A DNA stretch of 64,000 nt, from positions 1 to 64,000 of the forward strand of contig SUUL01000003.1 in NCBI GenBank assembly GCA_015062545.1, given 5' to 3'. Position numbers and translations under genes: made by a program. This document shows positions 44,264 to 53,690 of this stretch, piece by piece. The first letter of the stretch is position 1; each line of letters starts with the position of its first letter. The stretch comes from Alphaproteobacteria bacterium. Its GTDB lineage: Bacteria; Pseudomonadota; Alphaproteobacteria; Rs-D84. The notes beneath the pieces were generated by a model. The model made no database searches. It was given only the letters and a program-made list of their open reading frames with translations, and had not been told where the DNA came from.

Positions 44264-44500
44264 CAAAAAAACCACTGAAAAATTTCAAGTGGTCAGGAGG
44301 TTGGAAACAATCTCTAAGAATTGTGCCGCTTATTTTGCATATTACCCGCATTATTCGCGAGCCCTCCTGACCAAATATGATCAGGAGTATTTATCATCCG
44401 AAACACGATATAAAAAATACGCCATACGGCGCGTCCGCTATCGTGCGTGGACGCTTAGAGCCCGGGTTTCCACACCCCATCAACAGAATCCCTGTTAACA
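44264..44500 (-). ncRNA. structured RNA element, copy 1
   Basis: Proposed transcript from about 44500 (promoter at 44507-44536) on the minus strand. A first intrinsic terminator (CGCC-GTAT-GGCG plus T-run) ends near 44411; the second half starts with ATATCGTG, has a 10-bp closing stem GGTCAGGAGG / CCTCCTGACC (44363-44372 with 44292-44301), and ends in a second terminator ACCACT / AGTGGT plus seven T (to about 44264). The same order of elements occurs at 51866-52113. It could be a small RNA of about 90 or 237 nt, or a leader controlling the gene at 44172. No known RNA family recognised. Confidence 0.55.
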
Positions 44501-44506
44501 TTAAAT

Positions 44507-44536
44507 ATTATAACATATATTTATATTTTATGGCAA
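44507..44536 (-). promoter_or_regulatory. promoter of structured RNA copy 1
   Basis: On the minus strand TTGCCA (plus 44531-44536), 18-bp spacer, TATAAT (plus 44507-44512). Confidence 0.7.
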
Positions 44537-44583
44537 GAAAAATAATACTTACACAAAAAATCCAGCACCCTGGCTGGATTCCT

Positions 44584-47500
44584 TTACCACTGCAGATAAC
44601 CATCTTTGCAATAATGTTCACACTTATTCGTATTCTTATTCCACACATGCCATCCTGTTTCATCTTCGCCCTGACAAATTAATTCACACTCGCCACCAAT
44701 CGGGGCAAAGATTTCCCCATGATACATACAGGTTGCAATTTCACATTCATGAACATAAGTACTGACCACACGTTCACCATTTGCGCCATACATATTTCTA
44801 CATTCCACACACTGATTGTTGGTGTTCAAAACATTTCCCTGCATCGGATCAGATGTATATCCCGGATCGCATTTTGTTGGAACACATTCACCCCATTTAG
44901 ACAAATTATGATTCCATTCACGTTCCCCAACACCGTGCGCCAATTCGCATGGTGCAATATCCAGCAGACACATATTTGCTTCCACGTGATATCCGCTTTC
45001 ACATTCTTTAACGATACATTCTGCAAACAAACCCGACATTTTGTCCCAATGACGTTCTGCCAACACTGCATGTGGCGCGAAACACCGTTCCCCAGTATCA
45101 GGATAAGGAAATTCACACGCCGTATGATTATCAACAGCAATCTTGCCTTCACCACATTCCTTACATATCGTCATACCATCTGTGGAATAAGTATTACCTG
45201 TACATTCGGTCACAGTACCATCACCCGGACACGCATACCCCGCAGGACACGATTCACATGCCGTATGGTTATCAACAGCAATCTTGCCTTCGCCACATTC
45301 CTCGCATGTCGTCATACCATCTGTGGAATAAGTATTACCTGTACATTCGGTCACAGTGCCATCATCAGAACACGCATACCCCGCAGGACACGATTCACAC
45401 GCCGTATGATTATCCACCGATACCGTACCAACCGGACATTCCGAACATGTCATCATACCATCTGTGGAATAAGTATTACCTGTACATTCGGTCACACTGC
45501 CATCATCAGAACATTCATAACCTGCGGGACATGGTTTACACTCATTACCCGACAGATATTCACCAGATTCACAAACTATCTGTTCACATGCCGTATGATT
45601 ACCGTTCGGCTTGGTGCCAACCGGACATTCCGAACATTCTGTTGAACCCGCAACGGCATAAGTATTACCTGTACATTCGGTCACAGTGCCATCACCCGGG
45701 CACGCATACCCCGCAGGACACGATTCGCACGCCGTATGATTATCCACCGATACCGTACCAACCGGACATTCCGAACATGTCATCATACCATCTGTGGAAT
45801 AAGTATTACCTGTACATTCGGTCACAGTACCGTCACCCGGGCAGGCATACCCCGCAGGACATTCAACACACTCATTACCCAACAGATATTTACCAGATTC
45901 ACAAACTATATTTTCACATGCCGTATGGTCACTGTTGGGCTTGGTACCTGTGGCACATTCCGAACATTCTGTTGACCCCGCAACGGCATAAGTATTACCT
46001 GTACATTCGGTCACAGTGCCATCACCAGAACACGCAGAACCCGCAGGACATGGTTTACACTCATTACCAAACAGATATTCACCAGATTTACAAACTATCT
46101 GTTCACATGCCGTATGACCAACATTCGGCTTGGTACCTGTTGGACATTCCGAACACTCTGTTGAACCCGCAACGGCATAAGTATTACCTGTACATTCGGT
46201 CACAGTACCATCACCCGGACACGCATACCCCGCAGAACATGGTTTACATGATGCCTCCGATGCTGTAGTATATATATATTCCCCCTCAAGACATTCTAAT
46301 TTTACACAACCACCATCTTCGCCTTCGACATACCCATTGCCAGCATCACACACACATCCATACTTATTGTTAATAACCATATTTTCGCCCGGACATTCCG
46401 TTTTACACGCATATGGTTTATTGCTGTTAACCCCGTTATTATAAGATCCATCTGGACATGGCGTACAAACCACATCATTAATCCATGTCTGCAATTCATC
46501 TGGTGAAACACCTTGATTGGTCGTTGCAAATGATTTTTCAAATTCTGCCACCTTATCTGGCGCAACACCCGTGGCACCCAAACACACCAGTGAATTAGGA
46601 TCATCAGAATGCCAGGACAGATACCCCCCATCTTGCGAAGAATATTTCAACATCAAATCACCCATATAATTAGTAAAAAACGTTTCGCCATCCTTTGGAA
46701 TTCCTACATGGCCATAAGCGGCATAATACATACACGTATCTTTACTAGTTTGGTTGAAATCACACGCTTTTTGACATTCCGCAACAGCTGCCGAATCCAC
46801 CAAGGATAAACAATTATATTCACACTCTGTGGTAGGCATTAGTCCAGAAAGCTTTTCCCCCCCCATCGTAACGGCGGGACATTCCTTGCACAAATACGAT
46901 GTGTCATCTGAATATGTACCCATCACACAAGAACCACACGCACTATGAACTACATCAAATGTAAAACTATTCAACCCCTGCGAATCTTTAAAATATCCAT
47001 TAAACGCTTCATAAATATCGTCATAACCAAGATAGCTCAATCCGTACCCCACCGCGCAACTTAAATCATCAATAGATTCCGCATTACACAGATAATCACC
47101 CGCATCATTCGAATATTCACAGGATACATTTTTTAATACGCCCCAACCTTCGGTATTATCCTTTATTGTGGTTGTAAATGCACATTTGTTCCCAACCCAT
47201 TTGGTATCTTGTAATTCTGATAAATAATCAAAGTAAATCAATTCTGGACATGCTTCACATGTATATCCACTACCATCCGAAAATGTCTTATCTGAACACG
47301 TCTGACACACATTTGCCATTTTTGTTGCCAAATCAATCGCATGCTGATTGTTATCGGTCAAACCCGTAACATCTGTCGCGGTCGCACCCGTCCCAGCTGC
47401 ACATGTCAAACCATCAACCGATTCGGCTTTACAGAAATACAAAGCATCTGCATCATCATATTCACAGGATACATTTTTTAACGTGGCATTTCCCAATGTA

Positions 47501-47670
47501 ATCGTTGCCGTAAAGTCACATGAATTTTCATCAGGCGCGATCTTATCAGTCACCGTAACATCGTGATTTCCCCAATTAACAGCCGGGCAATCTGCGGCAA
47601 ATGCATTTGCCCCAGTTAACACAACAAACAGTGCCACAAAAAGCCTCAGAAATCTGTGCCTTTTTCCCAT
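44584..47670 (-). CDS. giant secreted Cys-rich repeat protein
   Basis: About 1028 residues from the second ATG (47670), which is better spaced from the purine-rich site than the one at 47679. A signal peptide ends near NAFA. The first half has irregular Cys modules. About residues 470-840 hold seven repeats beginning C-x-AGYAC and continuing GTVTECTGNTY, of the ephrin-receptor/TNFR-like (GCC2/GCC3) type, joined by short (ESCPAG) or longer linkers. The C-terminal part has Cys modules without the repeat. Disulfide-bonded surface or secreted rod, role unknown. No barrel or anchor is seen, so it may be released or held by other proteins. Confidence 0.72.
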   Translation of the reverse strand: MGKRHRFLRLFVALFVVLTGANAFAADCPAVNWGNHDVTVTDKIAPDENSCDFTATITLGNATLKNVSCEYDDADALYFCKAESVDGLTCAAGTGATATDVTGLTDNNQHAIDLATKMANVCQTCSDKTFSDGSGYTCEACPELIYFDYLSELQDTKWVGNKCAFTTTIKDNTEGWGVLKNVSCEYSNDAGDYLCNAESIDDLSCAVGYGLSYLGYDDIYEAFNGYFKDSQGLNSFTFDVVHSACGSCVMGTYSDDTSYLCKECPAVTMGGEKLSGLMPTTECEYNCLSLVDSAAVAECQKACDFNQTSKDTCMYYAAYGHVGIPKDGETFFTNYMGDLMLKYSSQDGGYLSWHSDDPNSLVCLGATGVAPDKVAEFEKSFATTNQGVSPDELQTWINDVVCTPCPDGSYNNGVNSNKPYACKTECPGENMVINNKYGCVCDAGNGYVEGEDGGCVKLECLEGEYIYTTASEASCKPCSAGYACPGDGTVTECTGNTYAVAGSTECSECPTGTKPNVGHTACEQIVCKSGEYLFGNECKPCPAGSACSGDGTVTECTGNTYAVAGSTECSECATGTKPNSDHTACENIVCESGKYLLGNECVECPAGYACPGDGTVTECTGNTYSTDGMMTCSECPVGTVSVDNHTACESCPAGYACPGDGTVTECTGNTYAVAGSTECSECPVGTKPNGNHTACEQIVCESGEYLSGNECKPCPAGYECSDDGSVTECTGNTYSTDGMMTCSECPVGTVSVDNHTACESCPAGYACSDDGTVTECTGNTYSTDGMTTCEECGEGKIAVDNHTACESCPAGYACPGDGTVTECTGNTYSTDGMTICKECGEGKIAVDNHTACEFPYPDTGERCFAPHAVLAERHWDKMSGLFAECIVKECESGYHVEANMCLLDIAPCELAHGVGEREWNHNLSKWGECVPTKCDPGYTSDPMQGNVLNTNNQCVECRNMYGANGERVVSTYVHECEIATCMYHGEIFAPIGGECELICQGEDETGWHVWNKNTNKCEHYCKDGYLQW
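45165..46245. repeat. in-gene repeat array (about seven units)
   Basis: Near-identical DNA units inside the Cys-rich gene; the plus-strand block GTACATTCGGTCACAGT recurs about seven times at irregular 120-200 bp spacing. The high DNA identity would allow recombination to change the unit number. Confidence 0.85.
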
Positions 47671-47744
47671 ACTTCCCATCTCTTAGAAATAATGATATAA
47701 AAATTCCGCACACCTGTACAAGCAAAAAAAGAAAATCATGTAAA

Positions 47745-47770
47745 AACCCGCCATACGGCGGGTTTGTCTT
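47745..47770 (-). terminator. terminator of the autotransporter gene
   Basis: AACCCGCC-ATA-CGGCGGGTT stem between the autotransporter stop codon and the Cys-rich gene. Confidence 0.75.
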
Positions 47771-47783
47771 GTCTGCACCATGT

Positions 47784-50700
47784 TTAGAATTTGGCACGCA
47801 ATTTGAACATACCTGTTTGAGATGTATAATCTTCGTGTAAATCCAAATCATACATTACAGATAATTCAACGCCCTTGTAATTGGCTGTTAACCCAATTCC
47901 AAATTCACCACCCAGACGACTCAAGCGTTCACCACCAACCTGATATGATGCGCCACCTGGCATCATAACTGTTGATACGCTTTCATCACTCAACAGGTCA
48001 TACGTAACCGCCGCATGCAGTGTTGGTTGTAACTGTAATGCCCAATCATTCTGAATCGCAAAGGCATAGTTAACACCCGCCACACCCGTCAAGAAATCTG
48101 TATCCATCGCCTTGACATCATGCAAACCATTGTTATAACCGTCCTGTGCGATATGCAGGTAACGTACCCCCATATCTGTTGTGATACCTGTTCCAAACGC
48201 ATAACCTGTCATAACCTGTGCGCCATACGAATCAACATCGTATGAATTTGACACTGGCACACCAAATACAGTTGTCGCTTCGGTATATTCAGACATGCCG
48301 TATGTCAATGTACCGTTCACGAACCATTTGTTTGGCATATACTGGCCATACAGGAACAATGTTTTGCTGTCAATATCTGTATGACGTGCATTTGCATGTA
48401 CATCAGAACTGTTGATTGCCAACCCACCACCAAGTGTATATTTATTGTCAATCAATGTATCTGCCCCCAATGCCATACCGCGTGTATATCCATGGAATTG
48501 GTCTGCATACTTTGACTTATTAAACAATCCCTGAATCCAGAAACCATTTTCTTGACTGCGCACATCGCCACCAGAACGCCCCACTGCCGGCATTGGTGCG
48601 GACATACGTCCAGATGCCAATGACAAGACCTGATTCTGAACAGAAGTCGCCGCGGCCTGTGCCACAGGTTTATCTGTTGGGTTCAACTTGGACGTTTCAC
48701 GTTCCACCAACGCAACATCACCAGAATTCAACGCCTGTTGTGCCGCCAAAGAAACTTGGTGCAACTGAACATTACCGGAATTTGCCAATCCCGACACAAC
48801 ACCCGATGCCTGTTCTGAAAGTCCCGTTTCCTGTGCAATGGATGCAACATCTTTGGTTGTAATCACAATGCCATTTTCTGTAACATCGGCAACTTCGTAT
48901 ATCTTGCCCACAGATATCTGTTCTGCTTTTACGATTGCACCGTTCAAGATATTATAAGTACCTACTGCGCCAACATTGATTGTAAACAACGCGTCATCAC
49001 CAACGTTTACATCACCAATAAAGTGACCATATCCATTACCACGCTGATTATTCAACACAGACAGTGTTACATTCCCCTGAATATCAATGAAATTCTGACG
49101 AATTGTCGTTGTTCCGATATTCAGCTTTGCCCCCTGCGCCAATGTCAAGGTTCCTGTACCGGTCACGCCACCACCCAATGTTGTTTCGCCGCCTGCGATA
49201 TTCAATGTTCCCAAATTATGAATATCATTCAAGCCACGATATTTTCCAGCATAGTTATCAGTAAATTCATTTATACCTGATAACACCACTGTACCACCAG
49301 CGCCATTATAAATCGCACCGCCTTGGCTGCTTGCACCGTTACCACCAAAGGTCACATTATTCAAACGAATTGTCGCATAATTTTCGCCACGATCCCCCAG
49401 TCCTTCGTTATAAATCGCGCCACCTTCATTTGCTTCATTTGCAAAGAATTTTGTATCTGTTACATAGGCATGATCAACAACTTCTTGGCTGTTATAGAAT
49501 GCGGTATAAATCGCACCACCCTTGGTTGCTGCAACATTCTCGCGGAAAGTACTGTTTTTAATATCTAACTTTGCCGCAGAATTGTCACCTTTGTCCGGAC
49601 TACGCGTTGCAATCGCACCACCAACACCAGCGGATTTATTAGATATAAACATGCCATTATCCAGTACTGCCTGCGCTTCGGAACCAAAGAACAACGCACC
49701 TGCACCATCATTAAAGTTTTCAAACTCACCTGTGGTATAATTATTCTCAAACAACAAATTGGTCAATGTTGTATTTTTACCAAAGATACCCAGCGCACCA
49801 ATATCCGATGCCCAGTTCCCTTCAAATTCAACATTTTCAATATTTGTGGTCAATGCATGTTTGGACACATAAACCGCACCACCTGTCAATGCATGATTTT
49901 CAGAAAATTCTGCATATTCATCCGATGCCCCACTGATATCAACCAGATCACCGCGCGCAAAGATTGCACCACCATAGCCATAGTCGCCATCAGCATTTGC
50001 AGTTGCATAGTTTTTACTAAAATCGGTACCGCTGATTTTCAACGTCCCATCAGACCAAATGGCACCACCATCACCATTTCCACCAACAATATAGTTGTTT
50101 TCAAATTCACCACCGTTAATTGTCAGTGTACCAGTATTATAGATTGCACCACCCTCACTGGCGAAATTGTTTTCAAATTCCGCACCATTAATGGTCATAA
50201 CACCGCCATGTCCATGTGTATCATGACGACCATCGTTATAAATCGCGCCACCCTGATTTCCGGCCCTGTTACCATCAAAGATACCCGCAACGGTTACACC
50301 GCGACCATTACCCGATTCGTTATCGCTATAGAACGTGTTATAAATCGCACCACCGTTATTTTCTGCAAAATTGTTTTCAAAAGTTGCAGCAATATCTAAC
50401 TTCGCCAAATTAGAGTTAAAGGCCCCATTAGACGTGTTTTGTGCCAAACGTGTACCAATCGCACCACCATTATGTCCAGATTTGTTATTTCTGAATGTTG
50501 CTTCAGATATTGATGTAATGGCCGTATCAGATCTGGCCCCCAATGCCAATGCACCGCCCCCTATTGGGTCATTATTTGTTGGGATTTTAACAGTATATTC
50601 ACCCTTGTCATCTTTGGAATACATTGCTGTATTATCTTCGAATAAACCACCAACAATTTCCAAAGATTTAAATGCAGAAACCGCACCACCATCTTCGGCA

Positions 50701-51785
50701 TGATTATTTTTGAATGTACCGTTGTTAATCTGTAACAAACCGGTTGAATCTTTGGAACCGCCAATCGCACCACCAGATGTCGCGGCATTATCAACAAAGG
50801 TAGAATCTGTAATTGTTGTTGTACCAACTGTCCATATTGCGCCACCAAATCCACCATCATGGGTTTCGTTACCTTGGAATATTGCGCCCTTGACTTTCAA
50901 TTCGCCATTTGCGGCAACATTTATTGCACCACCATCTTTATTACCCTTGATAATATTATCCATAAAGATAACAGAATCCGATTCGGTCAAGTCTAACTCT
51001 GCATCTGACCCAACCAGAATACGAGAATTATCTTTTACCAAGAAAGCATCTGCATCAATTTTAGATTTTCCATCAGACGCATTATGAATACCATTCAAGA
51101 TATTTGCAGGAACCTTATTATTTACTACATTAAGTGTGGTATCAGACAACAACACATTCTTGGCTGTCAGTTTTGTTCCATCCAACGTCAAATCAACATG
51201 GTTTGTTGCCAACATACCTGCTGTCTTGGTTGCATCACGTTGCGCAAATAAATACAGCCCATACACCATATTTGGCGCTTCTTGTAAAATCTCTGGTCCC
51301 CAACCGTTTTTAGCAAGAATATCCACTACTTCATCATTCCATACAATACCTTTTTCTTTTGCGATATCAATATCGGCATAAGAAACTTCGCCATCTGCCA
51401 AATCTGTATTTGCCCAGTTTGATTCACCAGCCTTTCCCGGGGTTTGCCAGTTATAGGCGAATGCTTCATCGTCCTGCAATTCACGCAAAGTCATATTCAC
51501 AGGTCCAACATAAACATTTGGACGTTCATCTGCCGTGCCAGACAGGTTTACAGAACGACCCACAACATTATAATTTGGGAAATCGTTTCCACGTTTATCC
51601 CCCACCACAGAAACACGACCACCAATTGCAGAATTGTTCGCTGTTTCATACCCCAGATTCAGGTCACCAAAAACCCACGCATTTCCGGATGTATTTGGCA
51701 AATCTGCCATTGCCGGCATAATCGCCAAAGCTGGCAAAATACTGCAGACTTTCATCAGGTCTGCCAAATGTTTAATATTGGACAT
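47784..51785 (-). CDS. autotransporter (type V secretion) protein
   Basis: 1333 residues from the ATG at 51785 (six bases after AGGAG; the ATG at 51791 touches that site). A signal peptide ends PAMA. The passenger (to about residue 1050) is a right-handed beta-helix built of many repeats of the GGAIYN / TFENN type (polymorphic membrane-protein style). A linker follows, then the C-terminal translocator barrel (about 1060-1333) ending RAKF. The passenger is exposed on the cell surface; adhesion is likely but unproven. No protease active site is visible. A structured RNA with its own promoter lies upstream. Confidence 0.93.
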   Translation of the reverse strand: MSNIKHLADLMKVCSILPALAIMPAMADLPNTSGNAWVFGDLNLGYETANNSAIGGRVSVVGDKRGNDFPNYNVVGRSVNLSGTADERPNVYVGPVNMTLRELQDDEAFAYNWQTPGKAGESNWANTDLADGEVSYADIDIAKEKGIVWNDEVVDILAKNGWGPEILQEAPNMVYGLYLFAQRDATKTAGMLATNHVDLTLDGTKLTAKNVLLSDTTLNVVNNKVPANILNGIHNASDGKSKIDADAFLVKDNSRILVGSDAELDLTESDSVIFMDNIIKGNKDGGAINVAANGELKVKGAIFQGNETHDGGFGGAIWTVGTTTITDSTFVDNAATSGGAIGGSKDSTGLLQINNGTFKNNHAEDGGAVSAFKSLEIVGGLFEDNTAMYSKDDKGEYTVKIPTNNDPIGGGALALGARSDTAITSISEATFRNNKSGHNGGAIGTRLAQNTSNGAFNSNLAKLDIAATFENNFAENNGGAIYNTFYSDNESGNGRGVTVAGIFDGNRAGNQGGAIYNDGRHDTHGHGGVMTINGAEFENNFASEGGAIYNTGTLTINGGEFENNYIVGGNGDGGAIWSDGTLKISGTDFSKNYATANADGDYGYGGAIFARGDLVDISGASDEYAEFSENHALTGGAVYVSKHALTTNIENVEFEGNWASDIGALGIFGKNTTLTNLLFENNYTTGEFENFNDGAGALFFGSEAQAVLDNGMFISNKSAGVGGAIATRSPDKGDNSAAKLDIKNSTFRENVAATKGGAIYTAFYNSQEVVDHAYVTDTKFFANEANEGGAIYNEGLGDRGENYATIRLNNVTFGGNGASSQGGAIYNGAGGTVVLSGINEFTDNYAGKYRGLNDIHNLGTLNIAGGETTLGGGVTGTGTLTLAQGAKLNIGTTTIRQNFIDIQGNVTLSVLNNQRGNGYGHFIGDVNVGDDALFTINVGAVGTYNILNGAIVKAEQISVGKIYEVADVTENGIVITTKDVASIAQETGLSEQASGVVSGLANSGNVQLHQVSLAAQQALNSGDVALVERETSKLNPTDKPVAQAAATSVQNQVLSLASGRMSAPMPAVGRSGGDVRSQENGFWIQGLFNKSKYADQFHGYTRGMALGADTLIDNKYTLGGGLAINSSDVHANARHTDIDSKTLFLYGQYMPNKWFVNGTLTYGMSEYTEATTVFGVPVSNSYDVDSYGAQVMTGYAFGTGITTDMGVRYLHIAQDGYNNGLHDVKAMDTDFLTGVAGVNYAFAIQNDWALQLQPTLHAAVTYDLLSDESVSTVMMPGGASYQVGGERLSRLGGEFGIGLTANYKGVELSVMYDLDLHEDYTSQTGMFKLRAKF

Positions 51786-51865
51786 GGACATCTCCTTTCT
51801 AAGATTAATTCCTAAACTTATTCGTAGCACATAAATTTTAATAATCAATAAATTTTATTAAGTAT

Positions 51866-52113
51866 TAAAAAAGTGCCGCCAAAGAATTTGGCGGTCGGGT
51901 GGGTTAAGAAAATCATAAACTAGAATGACCCCGCCAGCCTTTGGACAACGCCTGTTTTATAACTGACAGCCCCCCGACCATGCGGGGTTCACGATATAAT
52001 AAAAGGCACCGAACGTGCCGCATATCATATCTGCGGATATTGCATGTGCACCGCACACACTAACTAGTTTATGGACTTTCTTAAGGTCCCGAATCCAAAT
52101 CCCTTTGGGTTCA
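51866..52113 (-). ncRNA. structured RNA element, copy 2
   Basis: Partner of the element at 44264-44500. Promoter at 52120-52147, 5' region with AGGGATT and GGACC...GTCC, first terminator GGCAC-GTTC-GGTGCC followed by TTTTATT (ends near 52000), then ATATCGTG, closing stem GGTCGGG / CCCGACC (51973-51979 with 51893-51899), and a second terminator CCGCC / GGCGG with a T-run (ends near 51867). The fifth pair of the closing stem is G-C here and A-U in copy 1. Lies 80 bp before the autotransporter start. Leader or trans-acting RNA; family unknown. Confidence 0.55.
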
Positions 52114-52119
52114 AAAACA

Positions 52120-52147
52120 ATGATAAATTTATGCAATAAAAAGTCAA
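52120..52147 (-). promoter_or_regulatory. promoter of structured RNA copy 2
   Basis: On the minus strand TTGACT (plus 52142-52147), 16-bp spacer, TATCAT (plus 52120-52125). Confidence 0.65.
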
Positions 52148-52166
52148 TAAGTTTTTACAAAAAAAA

Positions 52167-52188
52167 TCCCCATCACGGGGATTTTTTT
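52167..52188 (-). terminator. terminator of the ygiW-like gene
   Basis: TCCCC-ATCAC-GGGGA stem followed by seven or more T on the plus strand and an A/T-run on the minus strand. Confidence 0.85.
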
Positions 52189-52570
52189 AGATTTTTTCTA
52201 CATAATCTATATCTATCTTGGTTTTGAAGATTCCACGATCAACTTCGCCATATAACTTTACGGTATCTGTTGGGGTAATGGTTTGCCCACGCCAATCTTC
52301 ATCATCAATTTCGACCGTAATGGAACCTGTTGCATCTTCAAACAGATAATTATCATCACCCATACGCTGAACAATATTGCCCTTGACAATTACAGGCACA
52401 TCGTCACGCATTTCATTAACCTGCTTTACTGTAACGATTGTTTCATTACCACTAACAAAACCTCCCTTGGCATTGGTTGCAACGGATGCAACGGGTGCCC
52501 CTTCAAAATCCGCAAATGCCGCACCAAATGTCAAAATACCCGCCAATAATGCAAATGAAATTTTTTTCAT
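52187..52570 (-). CDS. ygiW: YgiW/BOF-family periplasmic OB-fold protein
   Basis: 127 residues, ATG at 52570 with AGGAGTT upstream. Signal peptide ending AFA, then the BOF domain: NEMRDDVPVIVKGNIVQ, YLFEDATGSITVEID and GEVDR are the usual landmarks. These proteins are periplasmic OB folds linked to stress responses and, in some bacteria, to toxin or metal binding; the ligand here is unknown. Single gene with its own terminator. Confidence 0.88.
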   Translation of the reverse strand: MKKISFALLAGILTFGAAFADFEGAPVASVATNAKGGFVSGNETIVTVKQVNEMRDDVPVIVKGNIVQRMGDDNYLFEDATGSITVEIDDEDWRGQTITPTDTVKLYGEVDRGIFKTKIDIDYVEKI

Positions 52571-52665
52571 CGTACAACTCCTTTTGTTCTTGTTTACAAA
52601 CAGATTATAACATATCAAGAACACAATGTGTCCAGGAAAAAATGTACGAAAACAAAAGCAAAAAA

Positions 52666-52690
52666 ATCCCCCAAACGGGGGATATTTACT
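52666..52690 (-). terminator. terminator of the FKBP lipoprotein gene
   Basis: ATCCCCC-AAAC-GGGGGAT stem after the stop codon at 52690. Confidence 0.7.
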
Positions 52691-53022
52691 TATTTATCAA
52701 CAACATCCAAGACTTTTACCTTGAACACAACAGATTTTCCTGCCAGTTCTGGAACGTATTGTTCTGGGAAAGTAATGTTAATATCACGTTCTTCCCCTTC
52801 TGCCATACCAACAACCTGTTCTTCAAAACCTGGCACAAACTGACCACTGCCCAACTTCAATGGGAAATTTTCCGCTGTTCCACCTGGGAATTGAACACCA
52901 TCCAAGTACCCGGCAAAATTAATAACAACTGTATCACCATTTTCTGCGACAACCGTCTTTTCACCACAGCCTGCCAACCCCAATGCCGCACAAATTCCCA
53001 TAACAGATACTACTTTTTTCAT
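52690..53022 (-). CDS. FKBP-type peptidyl-prolyl isomerase lipoprotein
   Basis: 110 residues. A lipobox (GLAGC) gives a lipid-anchored envelope protein. The rest is a minimal FKBP/trigger-factor-like domain ([43 protein letters not shown]), with the insert of longer FKBPs missing. It helps fold exported proteins by proline isomerisation. The lipoprotein gene at 53050 ends 27 bp upstream, probably one operon. Confidence 0.85.
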   Translation of the reverse strand: MKKVVSVMGICAALGLAGCGEKTVVAENGDTVVINFAGYLDGVQFPGGTAENFPLKLGSGQFVPGFEEQVVGMAEGEERDINITFPEQYVPELAGKSVVFKVKVLDVVDK

Positions 53023-53049
53023 TTTTTCACCCTTTGTTTAAGTTTGTTG

Positions 53050-53613
53050 TTATTTGTTGTAAACACACCTAAAACCATATTCGCGCATTGTTGCACCTTC
53101 GGCTTCGATTCTGTAATCAAAATATGGTGTTGGGCGCATTGCATCAAAAGACGGCCTGTCATATACCATTACGATACTGTCTGCATTACGTCCACAAACA
53201 CGTTTCATTTCATAATCTGCCACCGCGGATAACACACTGCGCGAATCGCCATCAATATCCATACCATCTGCATTTTGCATCAAGCGCAAGCGCATTTCAC
53301 GCAAATCAGTATTTCCCAACAGAATCTGCACACGCACCATTGTTCCGCGATATTCCTGCCAACGCGTTTCCATACGTGACGTATTCCAACGATTAGAATT
53401 CTGTTCTTTTTCTGCAGCAGTTTTTGGCTTGTACGAATCGATATTTGCATATTGATTGTCCGCCTGCATAAATTCACTGGTACGTTCATTATACAGTGGT
53501 GCATCTGCCCCACCCTGTGCAAAATCTTTTTCATTATATGGTGTATCTGCATTATTCAAGCATCCCGCCAACAGCACACTTGACAACAAAACAAACAAAA
53601 ATGATTTTTTCAT
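53050..53613 (-). CDS. hypothetical lipoprotein
   Basis: 187 residues with lipobox LLAGC near residue 17. The mature part is acidic and then Arg-rich (NTSRMETRWQEYRGTMVRVQI), with two cysteines in the second half. No family recognised. Upstream gene of the FKBP lipoprotein; both are likely anchored in the outer or inner membrane. Confidence 0.6.
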   Translation of the reverse strand: MKKSFLFVLLSSVLLAGCLNNADTPYNEKDFAQGGADAPLYNERTSEFMQADNQYANIDSYKPKTAAEKEQNSNRWNTSRMETRWQEYRGTMVRVQILLGNTDLREMRLRLMQNADGMDIDGDSRSVLSAVADYEMKRVCGRNADSIVMVYDRPSFDAMRPTPYFDYRIEAEGATMREYGFRCVYNK

Positions 53614-53654
53614 TCTTAATCTCTCTTTTTTTTCATTTTAACAAATAAAGACTT

Positions 53655-53683
53655 TTGATTCAAGTCACGATTTATGGTAAAAT
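53655..53683 (+). promoter_or_regulatory. promoter of virB11, leaderless
   Basis: TTGATT (53655-53660), 17-bp spacer, TAAAAT (53678-53683); the virB11 ATG follows after 7 bp, with no ribosome binding site. Confidence 0.6.
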
Positions 53684-53690
53684 TACTTTG

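Noticed and set aside
44250-44498. 82-codon plus-strand reading frame
   Set aside because: It runs antisense through the structured RNA, the terminator T-runs favour the other strand, and the equivalent copy at 52 kb does not keep it open.
44430-44500. RNase P RNA (GGAAACCCGGGCTC looks like its conserved core)
   Set aside because: The element is too short, other RNase P signatures are missing and the second copy does not keep this stretch.
45165-46245. CRISPR array
   Set aside because: The repeats are coding, in frame, of variable spacing, and encode Cys modules; there are no cas genes.
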